The notes under the pieces were generated by a model. That model was not told the DNA's origin. It saw only the letters and a program-made list of their open reading frames with translations, and ran no database searches. This document shows positions 8,146 through 15,376 of a stretch of DNA of 26,900 nt, piece by piece. How positions within the stretch are numbered: the first letter of the stretch is position 1; every line of letters begins with the position of its first letter. The stretch covers positions 1-26,900 of the forward strand of contig CAYZCX010000011.1 in assembly GCA_964477195.1 (NCBI GenBank), written 5' to 3'. The position numbers and the translations under genes were made by a program. Origin of the DNA: JALRBM01 sp964477195. GTDB lineage: Bacteria > Patescibacteriota > Saccharimonadia > Saccharimonadales > Saccharimonadaceae.

Positions 8146-8174
8146 TTTATAGCATAAGCTTTACAAAAAAGCAA
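8146..8174 (-). promoter_or_regulatory. Promoter of the 274-aa gene
   Basis: TTGCTT (8169-8174), a 17-nt spacer and TATAAA (8146-8151) with a TGC extension. The -10 box ends 10 nt before the ATG at 8135, so the leader should be only about 3 nt long. Confidence 0.6.
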
Positions 8175-8183
8175 TAGCAGTAT

Positions 8184-8939
8184 CTACAGCTGCGTTAGAA
8201 TCTCTACACCGGTCTCGGTGACAAGGACTGTATGCTCAAAATGCGCCGCAAGGCTGCCATCACGCGAAGAAATCGTCCATCCATCGTCCTCGGTGACAAT
8301 TCCCTCACCACCAAGTGTCGCCATGGGCTCAATCGCAATCGTATCACCTGGCTTCAGAAGCACGCCTGTGCCTTTGCGGCCATAGTTCGGAACATCCGGC
8401 GGCATATGCATCTCAAGGCCAACCCCATGACCAACAAGCTGACGAACAATTCCAAGTTTTCCTTCATTCAATACCTTTTCTACCGCCGCACCAATATCAC
8501 CCGTGTATACGGGGCCTTTGATTGCATCGATGCCCGCATAGAGACTCCGCTCGGTATAATTCAAGAGATGTTTTTTTGCGCCTGCTGGTTTTTCATCGAC
8601 AATAACCGTAAAGGCTGCATCAGTTTTCATATCTTTGTACGATATAACGAGGTCGAAGCTGACGATATCGCCCGACTCCAGCACGTAATCTGTCGGAATA
8701 CCATGTACGATCTGCTCATTCGTACTAATACAAATCGCATTTGGAAAATTCACCTCAGAAGTTTTGTAGGTCGCAATCGCACCAAGCGCTTTTATTTCAC
8801 GCTCCACCCAAGCATCGAGGTCAAGCTCCGTTACTCCACTATGAATCTGTCTTTTGAGACCATCAAAAATCGTCGCAAGAAGTTTTCCTCCTTCGCGCAT
8901 CGCCTCAATCTGCGCTGGCGTTTTTAAACCAGTTTGCAT
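8184..8939 (-). CDS. map: Methionine aminopeptidase, type I
   Basis: A 251-aa metalloprotease that removes the initiator Met from nascent proteins. The five metal ligands are visible: Asp in SFDLVISYKDMKTD (two aspartates, about 97 and 108), His in LVGHGVGLEMHMP (about 171), Glu in AIEPMATLG (about 204) and Glu in FEHTVLVT (about 235). The N-terminal helix (IEAMREGGKLLATIFDGLK) is typical. The length fits the bacterial type I enzyme with no extension. It overlaps the 3' end of adk by 16 nt, the usual adk-map order, and works downstream of peptide deformylase, encoded at 15377 in this window. Confidence 0.96.
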   Translation of the reverse strand: MQTGLKTPAQIEAMREGGKLLATIFDGLKRQIHSGVTELDLDAWVEREIKALGAIATYKTSEVNFPNAICISTNEQIVHGIPTDYVLESGDIVSFDLVISYKDMKTDAAFTVIVDEKPAGAKKHLLNYTERSLYAGIDAIKGPVYTGDIGAAVEKVLNEGKLGIVRQLVGHGVGLEMHMPPDVPNYGRKGTGVLLKPGDTIAIEPMATLGGEGIVTEDDGWTISSRDGSLAAHFEHTVLVTETGVEILTQL

Positions 8940-9469
8940 GCCTCAATCTCTTCTGTAATACGATCATGCACTTGTCCGACAGTTCCGGTTCCATCGATAT
9001 GAGCGATATTCACCCCTTGCTCTGTCAAATACGTCAAAATAGGGTAGATTTCTGTACGGTAGATCTTGAGACGTTCGTCAACAGCCTCGGGCGTATCATC
9101 CAAACGACCACGCACTTCGATACGCTTCAAAAGCTCACTGCGTGGCACCTCTAACACAACAACTAGTGCTATAGAACGCTCATGTTCGGGTTGTGTCTCG
9201 ATGAGTTTTTTTGCCTGTGAAAGCTGCCGAGGAAAACCATCCAGAATAACACGATCGATATGCTTGGCGCGCTTCAAAGCGCCTACCATAAGCTCGCTCA
9301 CCTTTTCAGGAGAAACAAGTTTTCCTGTTTGCATTTCCTTGATGAGCTCAATATCGTGCGTATCACGAAGTAGCTGACCGGAGCTTATCCAGCGCCATCC
9401 ATTTCGAGCCGCTAATAATTGCCCCTGTACACTTTTTCCTGCACCGGCCGGACCAAAAAATATAATCAT
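8924..9469 (-). CDS. adk: Adenylate kinase, short form
   Basis: A 181-aa kinase that equilibrates ATP, AMP and ADP. P-loop FFGPAGAGKSVQGQ (residues 4-17), the AMP-site ISSGQLLRD (about 29-37), the NMP-binding DGFPRQLSQA (about 77-86) and the catalytic arginines in RGRLDDTPEAVDERLKIYR (about 119-137) are all present. The LID domain is short and lacks the zinc cysteines. The ATG at 9469 is preceded by AGGAG with a 4-nt spacer. The preceding gene (yqeY) ends 10 nt upstream; the following gene (map) overlaps by 16 nt. Confidence 0.95.
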   Translation of the reverse strand: MIIFFGPAGAGKSVQGQLLAARNGWRWISSGQLLRDTHDIELIKEMQTGKLVSPEKVSELMVGALKRAKHIDRVILDGFPRQLSQAKKLIETQPEHERSIALVVVLEVPRSELLKRIEVRGRLDDTPEAVDERLKIYRTEIYPILTYLTEQGVNIAHIDGTGTVGQVHDRITEEIEACKLV

Positions 9470-9479
9470 ATCGCTCCTA

Positions 9480-9935
9480 TTATTTACTGAGTGTTTCTTT
9501 TACAAGTCGAGCGAGGAGAGCGCCGTCGGCAGCATTACCGACTTCTTTTTTTACAGCGCCAATTACCTGGCCCATCATTTTCATATCAGCCGCACCAAGC
9601 TCGGCGACTTTAGCATCAACAACGGTCTTCAGTTCCGCTTCGCTGAGTTGATCAGGAAGATACTGGGTCAAAATCTCAGCCTCACGACGTTCTTGGTCGG
9701 CAGCATCCTGACGCATATTTTGGTCGTAGATCGCCGCGCTTTCATTACGCTTCTTTACTTCTTTTGCGATGATCTGCTCAATTGCTGTATCATCAAGTCC
9801 CGTATCTCGCTTCGCTTGAGCTACTTCTTCATTAAGAATAGCGGCCTTAAGCCCCCTGAGCGTTTCCGTGGCAAAACGATCGCCGCCCAAAAGAGCGGCT
9901 TTTAAATCGTTTGCAATGCGCTCGTTAAGCGCCAT
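9480..9935 (-). CDS. yqeY: GatB/YqeY domain protein
   Basis: A 151-aa all-helical protein of the YqeY family. It matches from the first residues (LNERIANDLKAALLGGD) through TLRGLKAAILNEEV, the central KRNESAAIYDQ and the C-terminal YLPDQLSEAEL and GQVIGAVKKEVG. The domain also occurs as the tRNA-binding tail of the amidotransferase subunit GatB; the free protein is thought to bind tRNA or help mischarged tRNA metabolism, but this is not settled. It follows rpsU by 3 nt, a widely conserved neighbourhood. The ribosome site is weak, suggesting coupling to rpsU translation. Confidence 0.93.
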   Translation of the reverse strand: MALNERIANDLKAALLGGDRFATETLRGLKAAILNEEVAQAKRDTGLDDTAIEQIIAKEVKKRNESAAIYDQNMRQDAADQERREAEILTQYLPDQLSEAELKTVVDAKVAELGAADMKMMGQVIGAVKKEVGNAADGALLARLVKETLSK

Positions 9936-9938
9936 AGA

Positions 9939-10154
9939 TTAGCGGATCCCCAAGCGAGCTTTGACTAGCTTGTCGGCTTTACGCTCTTTGCGAATAATCG
10001 CTTTCTTGCGGCGTTCTACTTTGCTCTCGTCTTTGCTAAAGCGCATTTTTGCCTTAGCCTGGGCGAGTACACCACTCTGCAACACCTTGCGGTTGAAGCG
10101 ACGAATGATGTTTGCATTTGCTTCGCGTTCATCTTTACGTGTAACTTGTACCAT
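9939..10154 (-). CDS. rpsU: Ribosomal protein bS21
   Basis: A 71-aa, strongly basic protein. The sequence MVQVTRKDEREANANIIRRFNRKVLQSGVL (given here in full only to residue 20: MVQVTRKDEREANANIIRRF) fits bS21, followed by the Lys/Arg-rich helix ending in ARLGIR. bS21 lies near the 3' end of 16S rRNA and aids initiation. I chose the ATG at 10154; the longer frame to 10262 adds sequence unlike bS21 and would overlap the promoter. The -10 box is 10 nt before the ATG, so the transcript is nearly leaderless. First gene of rpsU-yqeY-adk-map. Confidence 0.93.
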   Translation of the reverse strand: MVQVTRKDEREANANIIRRFNRKVLQSGVLAQAKAKMRFSKDESKVERRKKAIIRKERKADKLVKARLGIR

Positions 10155-10164
10155 ATCGCTTGCT

Positions 10165-10193
10165 ATTGTAACAGAGATCCCATCTCTATGCAA
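10165..10193 (-). promoter_or_regulatory. Promoter of rpsU operon with inverted repeat in the spacer
   Basis: TTGCAT (10188-10193), 17-nt spacer, TACAAT (10165-10170) with a TGT extension. The spacer contains AGAGAT-GGG-ATCTCT, a perfect 6-bp inverted repeat (10173-10187), placed where a repressor could block RNA polymerase. Confidence 0.6.
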
Positions 10194-10211
10194 TGGCCCC
10201 TTGAAATGAAA

Positions 10212-10262
10212 TTGAGCCCGCCCCGAAGGAGCTAGAGGAAAGGAAGTTCTTTCCGGACTCAA
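10212..10262 (-). other. Structured RNA element 3' of the 102-aa gene
   Basis: On the minus-strand transcript TTGAGTCC (10262-10255) pairs with GGGCTCAA (10219-10212) through one G-U pair. Between them lie two hairpins: GGAAAG/CTTTCC (10254-10237) and GCTCC/GGGGC closed by UUC (10232-10220). The whole can fold as a three-way junction. There is no U-tract, so it is not a standard terminator; it sits between the stop at 10275 and the rpsU promoter. Confidence 0.45.
10244..10262. repeat. Left copy of paired 8-mers flanking the 102-aa gene
   Basis: Contains AAGTTCTT (10244-10251) and GGACTCAA (10255-10262) with 3 nt between. Both 8-mers recur in the leader of the same gene in the opposite order. 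Confidence 0.45.
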
Positions 10263-10274
10263 CTTCGAAGCAGG

Positions 10275-10583
10275 CTACACGTCCTCAGCCAGATCAGGGG
10301 CAACTGACTTCAAGGCGGCAACGATGACATCACGTGCCTTGACTTGAGGGGGCATACCGCCACGTATCGGCGCAGGAATGTAGTTAACCATGATATACGG
10401 TGTACGTTCTTCCTTCGGCTCCTCGGGGATCCAGTCGAAGAAGATGGCGAGTACGCGGATTTCCATCTCCGTAGAAGCCGCGATTGCTTCACGCAGCTCC
10501 CGCTTTACCTTTCCTTTTTGGAGCAGGCCAGGCATCTCATTGAGAGAAATCTGGAGTGTCGGAAATCTCGTGTCACGAGACAT
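10275..10583 (-). CDS. Hypothetical protein, 102 aa
   Basis: A small soluble protein of unknown family. It begins MSRDTRFPTLQISLNEMPG and has a helix (KGKVKRELREAIAASTEM), a strand (EIRVLAIFFDWIPEE) and a second strand/loop part (YIMVNYIPAPIRGGM). The strand-helix-strand order is vaguely like a tautomerase or MIF-like half, but the N-terminal Pro of that family is not at position 1, so I make no claim. The ribosome site AAAGGA lies 8 nt before the ATG. GC content is higher than that of the flanking rpsU and recJ genes. Short sequence motifs are repeated on both sides of the gene (see the repeat entries). Confidence 0.65.
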   Translation of the reverse strand: MSRDTRFPTLQISLNEMPGLLQKGKVKRELREAIAASTEMEIRVLAIFFDWIPEEPKEERTPYIMVNYIPAPIRGGMPPQVKARDVIVAALKSVAPDLAEDV

Positions 10584-10622
10584 GATGTTTCCTTTCGGGT
10601 GGATTCAACTCTGGCAAGGATA

Positions 10623-10649
10623 GGACTCAAGCCGCCGATCCAAGTTCTT
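10623..10649. repeat. Right copy of paired 8-mers flanking the 102-aa gene
   Basis: Contains GGACTCAA (10623-10630) and AAGTTCTT (10642-10649), identical to the two 8-mers at 10244-10262. They lie in the 5' leader of the gene at 10583. Confidence 0.45.
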
Positions 10650-10678
10650 CCCATCTCCATTCGAGTGTGGATTAATTT

Positions 10679-10707
10679 ATTAAATCCTCTTTTCCGTAAA
10701 TATACAA
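10679..10707 (-). promoter_or_regulatory. Possible promoter of the 102-aa gene
   Basis: TTGTAT (10702-10707), 17-nt spacer, TTTAAT (10679-10684), just after the recJ stop. It would give a leader of about 90 nt holding the repeated 8-mers. Only a moderate match. Confidence 0.35.
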
Positions 10708-10708
10708 G

Positions 10709-12337
10709 CTAGATACTTTCTAAATGAAGAAGTCGCCCTTCCACACTTCGTCGACCCTGCCATTCATTAAGTGTCGGCTGGAACCATACCGTCACGTATT
10801 CGCCTGGCTCAACAAAGAAATGGCCGGGCGCATTGAAGGCGAGAAAATGCATCGACCGCTGCGCCGCATCGCGCAGTTCCAGTTTGACATGTTGTGCGTC
10901 TGCTCCCATACGTCGGGTGCCGATAACTAATAAGTTTTCTGCTCGAATCACCGGTTCCGGATTGCCATTTCCAAATGGCTCAAGCAGCTGTAGTTTTTCA
11001 AGTAGCTCTTCGTCGATACCTTGTAGACTTTCCAAACTCACATCCGCCTTCGGCAGAAGCAATGCCGCTTGATTTAGCAGATTTTGCGATTGATAAAATT
11101 CATTCACCCGCTGCCGAAACGCTCCGATATTCGCCGTTGGCAATGTCACACCTGCTGCTAGTTTGTGTCCGCCGCCCTTCGTAATAATATCGTCCGCCGC
11201 CCGAATTGCATCCGCTGCGCTAAAATCGCCATAGCTTCGCGCCGAACCTTTGCTCTCATCTCCCATTTCCTGCAATACATAGGTAGGTTTTTGGTATTTC
11301 TCTAGTAGTTTTGCTGCCACAATTCCGATAATGCCATGGTTCCAATCTGGATGGCTGACGACAAGTACTGGATCCTCTTTGTAATTCTCAGCCTGTAGGA
11401 TCGCGGCCTTAAAAATAATGTCTTGATCGTGTCGCCGCGTCATATTGAGCGTATCCAACTGCTGCGCTTTTTCGAGCGCCAACATCGATTCTTGAGCTCG
11501 CAGCATATCCAGCGCATACTGTGCCGTCTCTAAACGTCCGGCCGCATTCATCCGAGGACCCAGCCCAAATCCTAAACTCCTGGCATTAACCTTGTCGAAT
11601 TCTACATTTGCTACCGCCATCAACGCACGAAGCCCAGGACGACGCGTCTTTGCCAAAACCTTGAGACCCCAATACACATTGGCGCGATTCTCATCAACCA
11701 ATGTCACAACATCACAGACGGTACCAAGCGCGACCAAATCAAGTAACCACTTCTCTTGCCCAACCGGCAAACCAGGCAGGCGCGTCTGCAGCGCCTGAAC
11801 CAATTTGAACGCCACGCCAACTCCGGCCAAATCAATAAACGGGTACGAGTGATCGGGGCGCTTCGGGTTAATCACCGCAATAGCAGGCGGCTGCACAGGC
11901 GCCACGTTATGATGATCCGTTACGATCACGTCCACCCCGAGTTCGTTCGCACGCACAATCTCTTTCTCGCTGAGACTCCCACAGTCGACTGTCACAATGA
12001 TCTGAGCGCCCGAAGCAGCGATTTTTTCAACGGCATCAACCGTCAGCCCATATCCTTCGACAAACCGGTTGGGAATAAATGCATCAACCTGCTCAAATCC
12101 AAACGAGTCAAATGCATCAAGCAGTACCGTTGTTGCAGTCAGTCCATCAATATCATAATCGCCGTAGATCGTGACATGCTCTTGGCGCTCTCTCGTCTCT
12201 ACAAGTCGATCCACCGCTGACTGCATATCCGGTAATAAAAATGGATCGTGTTTGGCCTCATATTTTGGTGACAAAAAAATACCCGCCGACTCCCCATCGA
12301 GCCCACGAGCTTTCAAAATCTCTTCAAACAGTGCCAT
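10709..12337 (-). CDS. recJ: Single-stranded-DNA-specific exonuclease RecJ
   Basis: A 542-aa 5'-3' exonuclease of the DHH family, acting in recombination and mismatch/base repair. Catalytic motifs in order: DYDIDG (60-65), VDCG (117-120), TDHH (140-143), and GLGPRMNAAGRL near 259-270 with its DHH-type Asn/Arg. The DHHA1 part follows with SHPDWNHGIIGIVA and the GGGHKLAAG motif, then a C-terminal OB-like domain (NGNPEPV onward). Length is close to usual. The ATG overlaps the upstream regulator stop in a TAATG arrangement, so recJ depends on the promoter at 12680 and on coupled translation. Confidence 0.96.
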   Translation of the reverse strand: MALFEEILKARGLDGESAGIFLSPKYEAKHDPFLLPDMQSAVDRLVETRERQEHVTIYGDYDIDGLTATTVLLDAFDSFGFEQVDAFIPNRFVEGYGLTVDAVEKIAASGAQIIVTVDCGSLSEKEIVRANELGVDVIVTDHHNVAPVQPPAIAVINPKRPDHSYPFIDLAGVGVAFKLVQALQTRLPGLPVGQEKWLLDLVALGTVCDVVTLVDENRANVYWGLKVLAKTRRPGLRALMAVANVEFDKVNARSLGFGLGPRMNAAGRLETAQYALDMLRAQESMLALEKAQQLDTLNMTRRHDQDIIFKAAILQAENYKEDPVLVVSHPDWNHGIIGIVAAKLLEKYQKPTYVLQEMGDESKGSARSYGDFSAADAIRAADDIITKGGGHKLAAGVTLPTANIGAFRQRVNEFYQSQNLLNQAALLLPKADVSLESLQGIDEELLEKLQLLEPFGNGNPEPVIRAENLLVIGTRRMGADAQHVKLELRDAAQRSMHFLAFNAPGHFFVEPGEYVTVWFQPTLNEWQGRRSVEGRLLHLESI

Positions 12338-12636
12338 TAGATATCAGCGGATGTACGTTTTGGACGTGAAGCCTGCTGCTGTGATTTGATCACGATACTT
12401 TGTAATTCTTTAAAGATCGGAAATTGCTTGTTGGTTGAGTAGATTTTCGTATTGCCCTGCTTTTCACTAGACAAAAAACCAACCTTCTCAAGTCGCTTCA
12501 ACTCACGTTGAATATTACCTGGATCCTCTTTGATAAGTTTCGCTAACCCTCTTACATGCGTGTGAAAATCAGGATATTTCGCATATACAACAACGATTTT
12601 CCGTCGCACTCTAGAAGTAATAAAAACATCTAACAT
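12337..12636 (-). CDS. Winged-helix DNA-binding protein (ArsR/MarR-like)
   Basis: A 99-aa protein with one winged helix-turn-helix: helix RRKIVVVYAKYP, helix VRGLAKLIKED, recognition helix NIQRELKRLEKVGF, then a wing (LSSEKQGNTKIYSTNK). This is typical of small transcriptional regulators that read out promoter or transposon-type sequences. There is no ligand domain or Cys metal site. It overlaps recJ by one base (TAATG) and lies 37 nt downstream of a promoter containing a perfect palindrome, so autoregulation and control of recJ are likely. The ribosome site is GAGGGA. Confidence 0.8.
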   Translation of the reverse strand: MLDVFITSRVRRKIVVVYAKYPDFHTHVRGLAKLIKEDPGNIQRELKRLEKVGFLSSEKQGNTKIYSTNKQFPIFKELQSIVIKSQQQASRPKRTSADI

Positions 12637-12679
12637 TTAATTCCCTCGTCTAAAATCTCTGACACTTCTGTTGCTTTTT

Positions 12680-12709
12680 ATTCTACACTTCATTTGGTAC
12701 CAAATGCAA
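12680..12709 (-). promoter_or_regulatory. Promoter and palindromic operator of the regulator-recJ operon
   Basis: TTGCAT (12704-12709), 18-nt spacer, TAGAAT (12680-12685). The 16-bp perfect palindrome CATTTGGTACCAAATG (12691-12706) overlaps the -35 box and fills most of the spacer, the classic place for a repressor dimer. The winged-helix protein encoded immediately downstream is the obvious candidate. Confidence 0.7.
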
Positions 12710-12716
12710 GTCCCCA

Positions 12717-13373
12717 TTAGCGCCAATTCAAAATAATTTGGTTGATTTTTGCTATCGTTTCTTCGTGTGTTGGGATGTCATTTTTCTCATAATAGTGATC
12801 GACACCTAAGAAATTTTCTTTCACATCAAGCACATGCAGTTCATCTGCCATAATGTGCAACTTGTCGACGATAGGCACCGTCGCAATTGGTGTCGCAACA
12901 ACCAATTTATGGATACGAATCGGCTTCAGGAATTCAGTCGCCACATCAAGCGAACCACTTGCGTCCAATCCATCCGAAACCAAAATAACCGTATGATCAC
13001 GCAGCATACCAGCATCTATCACACCCCCTTCTCCTACCAAGCGATTAATCCGCTGCATTGCCTCTCGCTTCTGCTCTTCTAGGTACCCGTGAAACTCACC
13101 AGTATACTCATCGAGTTCTCCTTGACTCAGCGATGTGTTGTACGTCAGATTTCCCGACTGCGACATACCGCCGAAGCTCATACTTTCTCCTGGAATTTGA
13201 ATATTTTCAATTACCAACATCGTCAAAATACAGTGCAGCGCACTTGCAATCTGTTCGCCCACTTCAACCGCACCATCACTCAGTGCGACAACGACACAGT
13301 TCTCATACCGATACTTCTCTACCAATTGTTCGGCAAGCATATACCCTGCTTGGGCACGACTTTCAAAATACAT
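12717..13373 (-). CDS. Phosphoribosyltransferase-like protein
   Basis: A 218-aa protein resembling the Rv0571c-type phosphoribosyltransferase domain: FESRAQAGYMLAEQLVEKY at the start, VVVALSDGAVEVGEQIA near 27-43, a flexible middle (SMSFGGMSQSGNLTYN), and a PRPP-loop-like VILVSDGLDASGSLDVATEF near 129-148. In the canonical loop two acidic residues are followed by a Thr-Gly-containing turn; here they read SDG and DASGS, so PRPP binding could be weak or lost. The substrate is unknown. The start is 31 bp from the divergent priA start, with a TAAACT box 8 nt before the ATG. It ends 81 nt upstream of the regulator at 12636, and that regulator has its own promoter. Confidence 0.75.
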   Translation of the reverse strand: MYFESRAQAGYMLAEQLVEKYRYENCVVVALSDGAVEVGEQIASALHCILTMLVIENIQIPGESMSFGGMSQSGNLTYNTSLSQGELDEYTGEFHGYLEEQKREAMQRINRLVGEGGVIDAGMLRDHTVILVSDGLDASGSLDVATEFLKPIRIHKLVVATPIATVPIVDKLHIMADELHVLDVKENFLGVDHYYEKNDIPTHEETIAKINQIILNWR

Positions 13374-13404
13374 ATGATCATAGTTTAGCAGTATACTGAA
13401 AACT
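13374..13404. promoter_or_regulatory. Compact divergent promoter (PRTase-like gene / priA)
   Basis: Only 31 bp separate the two start codons. On the plus strand TATACT (13392-13397) lies 7 nt before the priA ATG. On the minus strand TGCTAAACT (box 13382-13387) lies 8 nt before the other ATG. Neither has a ribosome site, so both mRNAs should be leaderless. Confidence 0.6.
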
Positions 13405-15345
13405 ATGCACTACTATGAGGTAGCTCCAAATCAGATCATCCGCGCAAGCAGTGATGTCTTTACCTATGCATCAGACCAGTCACTACAGCCTGGTCATATT
13501 GTTGAAATTGAAGTTGGAAAAAAATCTCTTATCGGTGTCGTCATCCAAAGGGTAGCAGCGCCTTCATTTGCTACCAAGTCCATCGTTCAATTGCTCGAAC
13601 CTCGCCCCCTCCCCTTGCCTCTCCTTCGTACAGCACAATGGATGAGTACGTATTATGCAACTCCTCTTGCTACCGTCCTTCAAACACTTCTCCCCCGTGG
13701 ACTGCAAAAGAAACGCCGAGAACGCCCGCAGGCTATTCACACTCCAGTTCGCGACCGAACACATATTTTACTCAACTCAGACCAGCAACAAGCCGTGACA
13801 GATCTTGACACTATGTCGCCCGGCTCAGCAATTCTTCACGGAATCACAGGGTCTGGCAAAACTCAAGTCTACATCGAATTAGTGCGTCACACTCTTCAAT
13901 CAAACCGCTCGGCTATTATTCTTGTTCCAGAAATTGCTCTTACCTCCCAGCTTCTCGATGAACTTTCATCACATTTCCCTCACACCATACTTACTCACTC
14001 AAAACAAACTGAGGCCGAACGCCACCTCCAATGGCAAGCCGTCCTTACAGGCCAAACCCCCCAGGTCATCATAGGCCCACGCTCCGCCCTCTTCCTCCCG
14101 TCAGAAAATATCGGCCTCATTGTTATTGATGAGTTCCACGAACCTAGCTTTAAACAAGAACAATCCCCCCGCTACTCTGCCTTACGCACCGCCAGTATCC
14201 TTGGCGCTTATCACAAGGCGAAGGTCGTATTTGGTAGCGCAACCCCGCCCATTGCCGATTACTTCCTAGCGCTGCAATCCGATCGCCCAATTATCGAGCT
14301 CACCAAGCAGGCGCGTCCGAATACCGTCAAGCCTGTTGTCGAACTCGTAGACATGACAAAAAAAACTAATTTCAAGAAACATCGCTTCATTTCGGACGCT
14401 CTATTGACTGCAACAACCGAAACTACCGAATCTGGTAAGCAGGCGCTTTTCTTTCATAATCGAAGAGGAAGTGCCAGCACAACTCTATGTGAAAATTGCG
14501 GCTGGACAGCCATTTGCCCCAATTGTTTTATCCCTTTTACGCTTCACACAGATACACATAGTCTCAGGTGTCACATCTGCAACACTTCCGAAAAGGTCCC
14601 TACCCATTGCCCTGTCTGCCAAGCTGTGGATATTGTTTACAAAGGAATTGGCACTAAACTTATCGAATCTGAACTCAAAAAACTTTTTCCGAATAAAAAT
14701 ATTGTTCGATTCGATGCCGACACAAATGCCGATGAAACAATCGAGAAACAGTACAAAGATTTATACAATGGAACTATCGACATCATAATCGGCACACAGG
14801 TCGTCGCTAAAGGCCTCGATCTTCCCCATCTTCGTACCGTGGGAGTCATCCAGGCGGATGCTGGTCTGGTATTGCCCGACTATAGCTCAAGTGAACGCAC
14901 TTTCCAGCTTTTAGCCCAAGTAGTGGGGCGTGTCGGTCGGTCGCACCATGCGACAAAAGTAATCGTTCAAAGCTACCAGCCCCAACACCCCGCTGTTGTC
15001 GATGGTCTCAGCCAAAACTATACAGACTTCTATAAAAAAACGCTCGCTTCACGCAAAGCAGGAATCTTTCCTCCCTTTACCTACCTCCTGAAGCTCACTT
15101 GTATCTATAAAACCGAAGCCGCCGCGATACGTAATGCAGCTCAATTTGCCCGTCATATCCGCCAGTCCAGCCCGTCTACTGTGCAGGTTCTTGGCCCAAC
15201 CCCTGCTTTTTACGAACAACAAGGCAACACATTTCGCTGGCAACTCACTATTAAGTCACCGCGACGCGCCGAACTGGTCAAAATTGTCGGTTCTCTTCCG
15301 CCAGCCCACTGGCAGTTCGAGCTCGACCCTGTAAGCTTGCTATAA
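13405..15345 (+). CDS. priA: Primosomal protein N' (replication restart helicase PriA)
   Basis: A 646-aa helicase that reloads the replisome at stalled forks. An N-terminal DNA-binding domain is followed by Walker A GITGSGKTQ (146-154), Walker B/DExH as DEFH (242-245; most PriA have DEEH), motif FGSATPP near 277, and a zinc-binding region of eight cysteines (CENCGW...CPNC...CHIC...CPVC, about 361-411). Then come GIGTKLIESELKKLFP, IGTQVVAKGLDLP and QVVGRVGRS (motifs V and VI). Somewhat shorter than the ~730-aa E. coli protein. It heads priA-def-fmt; def has its own promoter overlapping the 3' gap. Confidence 0.96.
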   Translation: MHYYEVAPNQIIRASSDVFTYASDQSLQPGHIVEIEVGKKSLIGVVIQRVAAPSFATKSIVQLLEPRPLPLPLLRTAQWMSTYYATPLATVLQTLLPRGLQKKRRERPQAIHTPVRDRTHILLNSDQQQAVTDLDTMSPGSAILHGITGSGKTQVYIELVRHTLQSNRSAIILVPEIALTSQLLDELSSHFPHTILTHSKQTEAERHLQWQAVLTGQTPQVIIGPRSALFLPSENIGLIVIDEFHEPSFKQEQSPRYSALRTASILGAYHKAKVVFGSATPPIADYFLALQSDRPIIELTKQARPNTVKPVVELVDMTKKTNFKKHRFISDALLTATTETTESGKQALFFHNRRGSASTTLCENCGWTAICPNCFIPFTLHTDTHSLRCHICNTSEKVPTHCPVCQAVDIVYKGIGTKLIESELKKLFPNKNIVRFDADTNADETIEKQYKDLYNGTIDIIIGTQVVAKGLDLPHLRTVGVIQADAGLVLPDYSSSERTFQLLAQVVGRVGRSHHATKVIVQSYQPQHPAVVDGLSQNYTDFYKKTLASRKAGIFPPFTYLLKLTCIYKTEAAAIRNAAQFARHIRQSSPSTVQVLGPTPAFYEQQGNTFRWQLTIKSPRRAELVKIVGSLPPAHWQFELDPVSLL

Positions 15346-15360
15346 TATCCCGTTTCCATC

Positions 15361-15369
15361 TGTTATAAT
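15361..15369 (+). promoter_or_regulatory. Extended -10 (TGTTATAAT) of def
   Basis: A perfect TATAAT with TG extension ends 7 nt (GATTACA) before the ATG at 15377. An earlier ATG at 15368 overlaps this box and is therefore unlikely to be transcribed as a start codon. Confidence 0.6.
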
Positions 15370-15376
15370 GATTACA

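Noticed and set aside
10155..10262. N-terminal extension of bS21 to 10262
   Set aside because: The extra residues do not resemble bS21 and would cover the promoter and the structured trailer of the gene upstream.
15368..15376. Earlier ATG for def
   Set aside because: It overlaps the TATAAT box; the ATG at 15377 has the same 7-nt spacing as other leaderless genes.
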